A stretch of DNA of 9,487 nucleotides from DALYDK01 sp964415715 (lineage in GTDB: Bacteria > Patescibacteriota > Saccharimonadia > Saccharimonadales > CAIOMD01): NCBI GenBank assembly GCA_964415715.1, contig CAYQBK010000070.1, positions 1-9,487 on the forward strand, in the 5' to 3' direction. Shown here one piece after another: positions 6,720 through 9,487 of the stretch. The notes below the pieces were generated by a model. It worked only from the letters and a program-made list of their open reading frames with translations. It did no database searches and had not been told where the DNA came from. The number at the start of each line of letters is the position of its first letter. The stretch's first letter is position 1. Position numbers and translations under genes: made by a program.

Positions 6720-7171
6720 ACATGATGGTAATTACTGCCTTTTAGGATTTCAAAACCTCTATAGATCTGCTCAGTTACCATTAGCCACACTATTTCATGT
6801 GGAAATATCATGTCTGAGACACTCATACGGTAGTCTACACGGGCTTTTAGCTGCTGAGACACACCAAAGGCCCCGCCAACAACTATTGTTATGTTTTTGG
6901 CGGTAATTCGAATACTAGCCAGTATATCCGCTAGCTGTAGTGAACTTATACTTTCACCCGTCTCATCCAACAACCAAACAGTATCGCTGGTATTTAATTT
7001 ACTTAGAATTTTTTCTGATTCTATCTTGCGAGCCTGATCACCGCCAAGCCCACTTGGGCTAAGTAACAAAATCTCAGCAGGGCAGGTATAATTTATTTTT
7101 CTAATATATTCATCTACAACCGGCATTGTGTTGTTGTTTTTTCGACCAACAAATATAAATCTTATTTTCAT
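6716..7171 (-). CDS. rlmH: 23S rRNA (pseudouridine1915-N3)-methyltransferase RlmH
   Basis: SPOUT-class, SAM-dependent methyltransferase that acts on pseudouridine 1915 in helix 69 of 23S rRNA on assembled 70S ribosomes. The 151 residues compare with about 156 in the family. Motifs: LDETGESISSLQLAD (68-82, the family LDERGK.xSSxxFA), VVGGAFGV (97-104, the SAM-binding knot glycines), a SVSDMIFPHEIVWLMVTEQIYR region (117-138; the family has SLSxMTxPHxLxRxxLxEQxYR), and a terminal NYHH (147-150) matching the conserved C-terminal YH. It is the last gene of the minus-strand run, 21 bp after the HIT gene, with no obvious ribosome-binding site just before ATG 7171. It is probably cotranscribed with the HIT gene. 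It overlaps the end of pyrH by 4 bp on the opposite strand. Confidence 0.95.
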   Translation of the reverse strand: MKIRFIFVGRKNNNTMPVVDEYIRKINYTCPAEILLLSPSGLGGDQARKIESEKILSKLNTSDTVWLLDETGESISSLQLADILASIRITAKNITIVVGGAFGVSQQLKARVDYRMSVSDMIFPHEIVWLMVTEQIYRGFEILKGSNYHHV

Positions 7172-7192
7172 GTATTATTCAACCCCAAAGAC

Positions 7193-7597
7193 TTACATCT
7201 CAATATTTTCTGCAATCTTCCTGGCATGAATCTCAAGTAGTTTATAATCAGGCTCGAGGCTTGTATCTGGAATTGAACGAAACTCTTGTTCGGTTGAAAA
7301 TGGTAAAACATGTATGTGTACATGTGGAACATCTAACCCAACCACCTTTAACCCTACACGTGCGGGCTTAAACGATTTTTTTTGAGCCTTGGCTATTTTA
7401 CGAACAGTTGCCCAAACTGCCTGGTAATAATCATCTGGCAAATCGTCAAAATGATCTATCTGTATTTTTGGCACAACTAAAACATGGCCTGGTGCTTCGG
7501 GGTGAATATCCATAATAGCTATAGTTTTGTCGTCTTCATAAACCTTCTGACATGGAATCTCGCCCTTTATAATTTTTGTAAATATACTGTCTGACAT
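7193..7597 (-). CDS. HIT-family protein (histidine triad nucleotide hydrolase/transferase)
   Basis: Small purine-nucleotide-binding protein of the HINT branch. Such proteins hydrolyse nucleoside phosphoramidates or acyl-adenylates such as aminoacyl-AMP; the physiological substrate here is unknown. 134 residues. It shows the N-terminal signature SIFTKIIKGEIPCQKVYEDD (4-23), the FxxDIxPxAPGHxLVxPK-like stretch DIHPEAPGHVLVVPK (30-44), and the catalytic triad PHVHIHVLPF (91-100: H92, H94, H96), where H94 is the likely nucleophile. The C-terminal 35 residues lack a recognised domain. The ATG follows directly after the TAA of the upstream gene, so translation is probably coupled, with GGAG in the end of that gene as the ribosome-binding site. 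A HIT protein could clear aminoacyl-AMP beside the translation genes, but that is conjecture. Confidence 0.93.
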   Translation of the reverse strand: MSDSIFTKIIKGEIPCQKVYEDDKTIAIMDIHPEAPGHVLVVPKIQIDHFDDLPDDYYQAVWATVRKIAKAQKKSFKPARVGLKVVGLDVPHVHIHVLPFSTEQEFRSIPDTSLEPDYKLLEIHARKIAENIEM

Positions 7598-8251
7598 TTA
7601 CTCATCTCCGTCCAATTTACCATCTATTAAAATATCCTGTAAGCGAGCAGCATCTTTATATGTAAGCCCGGGTATATACGCCTCAGATTTTGCGGTATAG
7701 CCCCCGATAACTTGCAAAAGCTGCGTATTTGCACTACCAGCCGTTTCTATACTAATACGAGACAGATTTAGTATTCTATCTATTACAGATTTTTCTATAT
7801 TCACGTTTTGAACTTGACCAAAAGGAACAGATATGGTTTTGTGATGGACAATACCAAACTCAATCATTAAACCATCTTCATCAACCTTATATGTAAAATT
7901 TGTGTATGAAAAAACCGCAATCGCTGCTAATATCACTAACCATAACAACAAAGCCAAACTAAAAATAAGCGGCTGAAAATATATACCAATAGCCAGTAAA
8001 AAAAACAACATTATCGATGTTTTCACGTAGTTAGCTATAAAAACAAGTATAACTGCCGGGCTCAAATGAGAACGGGGTATGTATTCAATATCAGCAGATT
8101 TTACAGACACTACTTCGTCACCCGGATCTACTATAGGCTGGCTCGCTTTGTATACTGACGCTTCTTCGCCATGTTGTGGAACGCCACAAAAACGACAAAA
8201 ATTAGAAGTGCTTGGTATCAGTTGCCCACAATTACTACAATATATATTCAT
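7598..8251 (-). CDS. Zinc-ribbon membrane protein with YdbS-like bacterial PH domain
   Basis: 217 residues, function unknown. The N-terminus is a zinc ribbon, YCSNCG...FCRFCG (4-23, C5, C8, C19, C22). After a polar linker (24-62) come two hydrophobic segments (about 64-90 and 94-116) separated by YFQP, forming a membrane hairpin with both ends probably cytoplasmic. Then follows a bPH2/YdbS-like domain: TYKVDEDGLMIEFGIVHHKTISVPFGQVQNVNIEKSVIDRILNLSRISIETAG (120-172), with the family's VPxxxIQxVxxxxxxxxRxxGLxxVxVxTAG pattern, and a conserved-looking PGL (194-196). bPH2 proteins such as B. subtilis YdbS/YdbT are multi-pass membrane proteins of uncertain role. No signal peptide is seen. The gene heads the HIT-rlmH run; its TAA touches the HIT ATG. 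The AT-rich TATTAA (8256-8261) just before the ATG may be a -10 box, but no good -35 is seen. Confidence 0.85.
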   Translation of the reverse strand: MNIYCSNCGQLIPSTSNFCRFCGVPQHGEEASVYKASQPIVDPGDEVVSVKSADIEYIPRSHLSPAVILVFIANYVKTSIMLFFLLAIGIYFQPLIFSLALLLWLVILAAIAVFSYTNFTYKVDEDGLMIEFGIVHHKTISVPFGQVQNVNIEKSVIDRILNLSRISIETAGSANTQLLQVIGGYTAKSEAYIPGLTYKDAARLQDILIDGKLDGDE

Positions 8252-8322
8252 ATACTTAATAGGTTACCACTAAACCTCAAAACCATATACTCGACTTACG
8301 CAAAACCTAGTCTCTAGCTGAG

Positions 8323-9222
8323 CTAGTTTCGGATGAGTTCTTGGGTTTTTGGCCAGTCTAGTAAAAGGTTTAGCGTATCCAAAAGTTGGTAATATTCTAG
8401 CCTTTTGACTAAGTTCTTATATGCGAACATTTCTGGATAATATTTTTTGTACCAGGGGATAAGTTTTATATAATCAGTCTTATTAGCAAATTGCTCGTCT
8501 TGTTCACTCAAATATTTATGTGGTTCATCTGTCATTTTTTGCAAAACAAACAGGGGGTAATCAAGGGCAGCTAGCTCAACGTTTTCTAGGTCAATAACCG
8601 CCTGAAGTTCAAATGAACCGTTCACAATAAAATTATCAAGATGAATATCATAATAAACAGGGTATAGGTAAGTATCGTCAAAATATGTATGTGCAGCGGT
8701 GGCTTTTTGGCGAATTTTATCTGCTGTTTGGGCTGAAATTGTATTATTTGAATATAGTTGACCCGCAAAATTGATCAATTTGTTTTCTATACGTTTACTC
8801 AATGACGCTTGAGAGTTATCTAGTGCCACTGGGTCTAGCGTGTTGATAGTTTAGAGTGCCCTTGATATATCTTTGACTAATTTTTCTCGCTGACTATCAG
8901 TGCCCATGTGCCAAACACCGCCTAAAGACACCCCGTCTACATAGCTCATAATGATATAACTGCGCTCTTTTTCATCTTTCGATTCATAAAAAGCGATGAG
9001 TTTGGGTTTGGGAAAATCTAGGTTTGAGCCAAGCAAAACAAGCTCTGTTTGGTATTTTAGCATTTCGCCTGGCCTAAAAAGCTTTATTATCATATTGTCG
9101 TTGAGCTTGTGAACCTCGTGGCTAAAACCAGTGGTTATTCTAGTGTGATGTTGGTAAATAATATCGTGTCGAGTGCATATAGCTTTCAGTTGATCTGTTG
9201 TTAACAGGGTTTCTGGATTCAT
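8323..9222 (-). pseudogene. Aminoglycoside-phosphotransferase-like kinase, interrupted by one in-frame TAA
   Basis: A single 300-codon frame runs from ATG 9222 to TAG 8323, broken only by TAA at 8851-8853 (codon 124). The first part holds the small lobe: a glycine-rich-like TGFSHEVHKL (31-40), the ATP-binding Lys in MIIKLF (44-49) and a hinge YIIMSYVDGVSLGG (89-102). After the stop the same frame continues with the catalytic loop YYDIHLDN (190-197, D192 base, N197) and the metal-binding VIDLEN (209-214, D211), followed by an APH-like helical end. The usual HGD of the family reads YYD. Both halves are needed for activity, so the gene is probably a recent nonsense mutant or carries a sequencing or assembly error; no frame change is involved. 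The second half could start at GTG 8829, but no Shine-Dalgarno precedes it. Substrate unknown; resistance is not implied, since this family includes choline, homoserine and fructosamine kinases. Confidence 0.8.
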
Positions 9223-9230
9223 ATCTAAAT

Positions 9231-9236
9231 ATTATA
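9231..9236 (-). promoter_or_regulatory. -10 box of APH-like gene, leaderless
   Basis: A perfect TATAAT on the minus strand ends 8 nt before the ATG at 9222, with no Shine-Dalgarno between them. I see no convincing -35 at 16-19 bp. The spacing repeats that of tsaD, pyrH and the XRE-HAD gene. Confidence 0.5.
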
Positions 9237-9257
9237 CTCGAACAGTAAGCCTTGCGT

Positions 9258-9377
9258 ATGACTAAGCTAAATTCAGAAATTACAAAAAGTCTGTACGACA
9301 AGGAGACATTCAACCTATACAGCAAGAAGTATGCTTTTGCTAATACGACCTCAACTCCTTTGATCGTTCTGGGGTAA
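9258..9377 (+). CDS. Possible 39-residue small protein, unrecognised
   Basis: ATG 9258 to TAA 9377 encodes 39 residues, beginning MTKLNSEITK and ending TPLIVLG. It is mostly polar and rich in Lys and Tyr, with no membrane segment or cysteine. It fills most of the spacer between the divergent APH-like gene and the tRNA terminator. Against it: no Shine-Dalgarno, no -10 directly upstream (a TATTAT at 9230-9235 is about 22 nt away), AAG for five of its six lysine codons where most genes here prefer AAA, and a length that chance can produce. The same DNA is also open on the minus strand, which weakens the case further. A TTG at 9252 could add two residues. No function is proposed. Confidence 0.25.
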   Translation: MTKLNSEITKSLYDKETFNLYSKKYAFANTTSTPLIVLG

Positions 9378-9419
9378 AGGGCGGGGATTGCAGACATGCA
9401 ATTCCGTTCGAACCCCTTT
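9376..9419. other. Structured inverted repeat with one-sided TTCGAAC bulge
   Basis: AAAGGG (9376-9381) pairs with CCCTTT (9414-9419). Inside, CGG (9382-9384) pairs with CCG (9404-9406), and ATTGCA (9387-9392) pairs with TGCAAT (9397-9402) around the loop GACA. TTCGAAC (9407-9413) is left unpaired on one side. Either strand can form it. There is no adjacent U-tract. It does not match any RNA family I can name. Confidence 0.45.
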
Positions 9420-9424
9420 CGCAC

Positions 9425-9450
9425 AAATAAAAAATTGCCCAAAAGGACAA
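9425..9450 (-). terminator. Intrinsic terminator downstream of the tRNA
   Basis: On the minus strand, TTGTCC (9445-9450), loop TTTT, GGGCAA (9435-9440), then TTTTTTATTT (9425-9434). It lies 9 nt after the tRNA CCA end. On the opposite strand the stem has a C-A mismatch in place of the G-U pair, so it is oriented for the tRNA. Confidence 0.8.
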
Positions 9451-9459
9451 GCTTTTATT

Positions 9460-9487
9460 TGGCGGAGAGGGTGGGATTCGAACCCAC
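9460..9487 (-). tRNA. tRNA 3' part, probably tRNA-Ser (cut by window end)
   Basis: Read on the minus strand the window edge opens with a complete T arm: GTGGG, loop TTCGAAT, CCCAC (9471-9487). It is followed by the acceptor strand CCTCTCC (9464-9470), discriminator G (9463) and an encoded CCA (9460-9462). The acceptor complement would be GGAGAGG, which together with G73 is typical of bacterial tRNA-Ser. The anticodon is outside the window, so identity and isoacceptor are inferred. Confidence 0.85.

Noticed and set aside
8252..8322. Terminator hairpin at CTAGCTGAGCTAG after the APH-like gene
   Set aside because: The palindrome leaves almost no loop and is followed by a mixed sequence instead of a U-run.
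8323..9222. Alternative genetic code with sense TAA
   Set aside because: TAA ends several intact, full-length genes in this window, so the internal TAA is a genuine stop.
9397..9420. A second tRNA T arm around TTCGAAC
   Set aside because: The flanking 5-nt segments do not pair, and no acceptor or anticodon arms are found.
9370..9430. tmRNA (ssrA) suggested by GGGGTTCGAACGG on the minus strand
   Set aside because: No CCA-ending partner, no tag ORF with an ALAA-like end, and too little space before the APH-like gene.
9140..9442. 100-codon minus-strand ORF spanning the APH start and the spacer
   Set aside because: It overlaps the APH-like N-terminus in another frame and runs through the structured repeat and toward the terminator; no recognisable protein.
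1..9487. CRISPR array, defence island or prophage module
   Set aside because: No spaced direct repeats, nucleases, integrases or phage structural genes are present.

Overview
The window looks like a piece of a small, AT-rich bacterial genome of the candidate phyla radiation (CPR), most probably Saccharibacteria (TM7). The basis is inference: compact informational genes, a Mur ligase with the shortened N-terminus common in CPR, several genes that seem to be transcribed without a leader, and a zinc-ribbon/PH-domain membrane protein. TGA never has to be read as a sense codon in any intact gene, so the Gly-UGA lineages (Gracilibacteria, Absconditabacteria) are unlikely. No 16S gene or other strong phylum marker is present.

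Left part (1-2365): a MurE-like peptidoglycan ligase (minus strand, 3' end outside the window) and tsaD (plus strand) diverge from a 225-bp spacer. The spacer is mostly a 166-bp perfectly centred palindromic element with 23-bp terminal inverted repeats, flanked by a 5-bp direct repeat (ATAAT). It looks like a MITE that inserted in a -10 box shared by the two genes and duplicated it, so each gene kept a TATAAT.

Middle (2366-6719): valS (plus) ends convergently, with an 8-bp overlap, against a minus-strand gene that fuses an XRE-type DNA-binding domain to a HAD-family hydrolase domain. That gene is divergent from pyrH (UMP kinase, plus).

Right part (6716-9487): pyrH ends convergently, with a 4-bp overlap, against a minus-strand group: zinc-ribbon/bPH2 membrane protein -> HIT-family protein (stop codon directly followed by the start) -> rlmH. 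Upstream on the same strand lies an aminoglycoside-phosphotransferase-like kinase gene broken by one in-frame TAA. The 237-bp spacer after it holds a possible 39-codon ORF on the plus strand, a structured inverted repeat and an intrinsic terminator. The terminator belongs to a tRNA, probably tRNA-Ser, whose last 28 nt including an encoded CCA close the window.

The genes serve cell-wall synthesis (MurE), translation (TsaD tRNA modification, ValS, RlmH, tRNA-Ser), nucleotide salvage (PyrH, HIT) and regulation or metabolism of unknown scope (XRE-HAD, APH-like, PH-domain protein). They do not form one pathway. No defence system, CRISPR array, phage module or secondary-metabolite cluster is visible. 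The most interesting points are the MITE-like insertion in a bidirectional promoter, the recurrent leaderless-promoter pattern, the XRE-HAD fusion and the nonsense-interrupted kinase.
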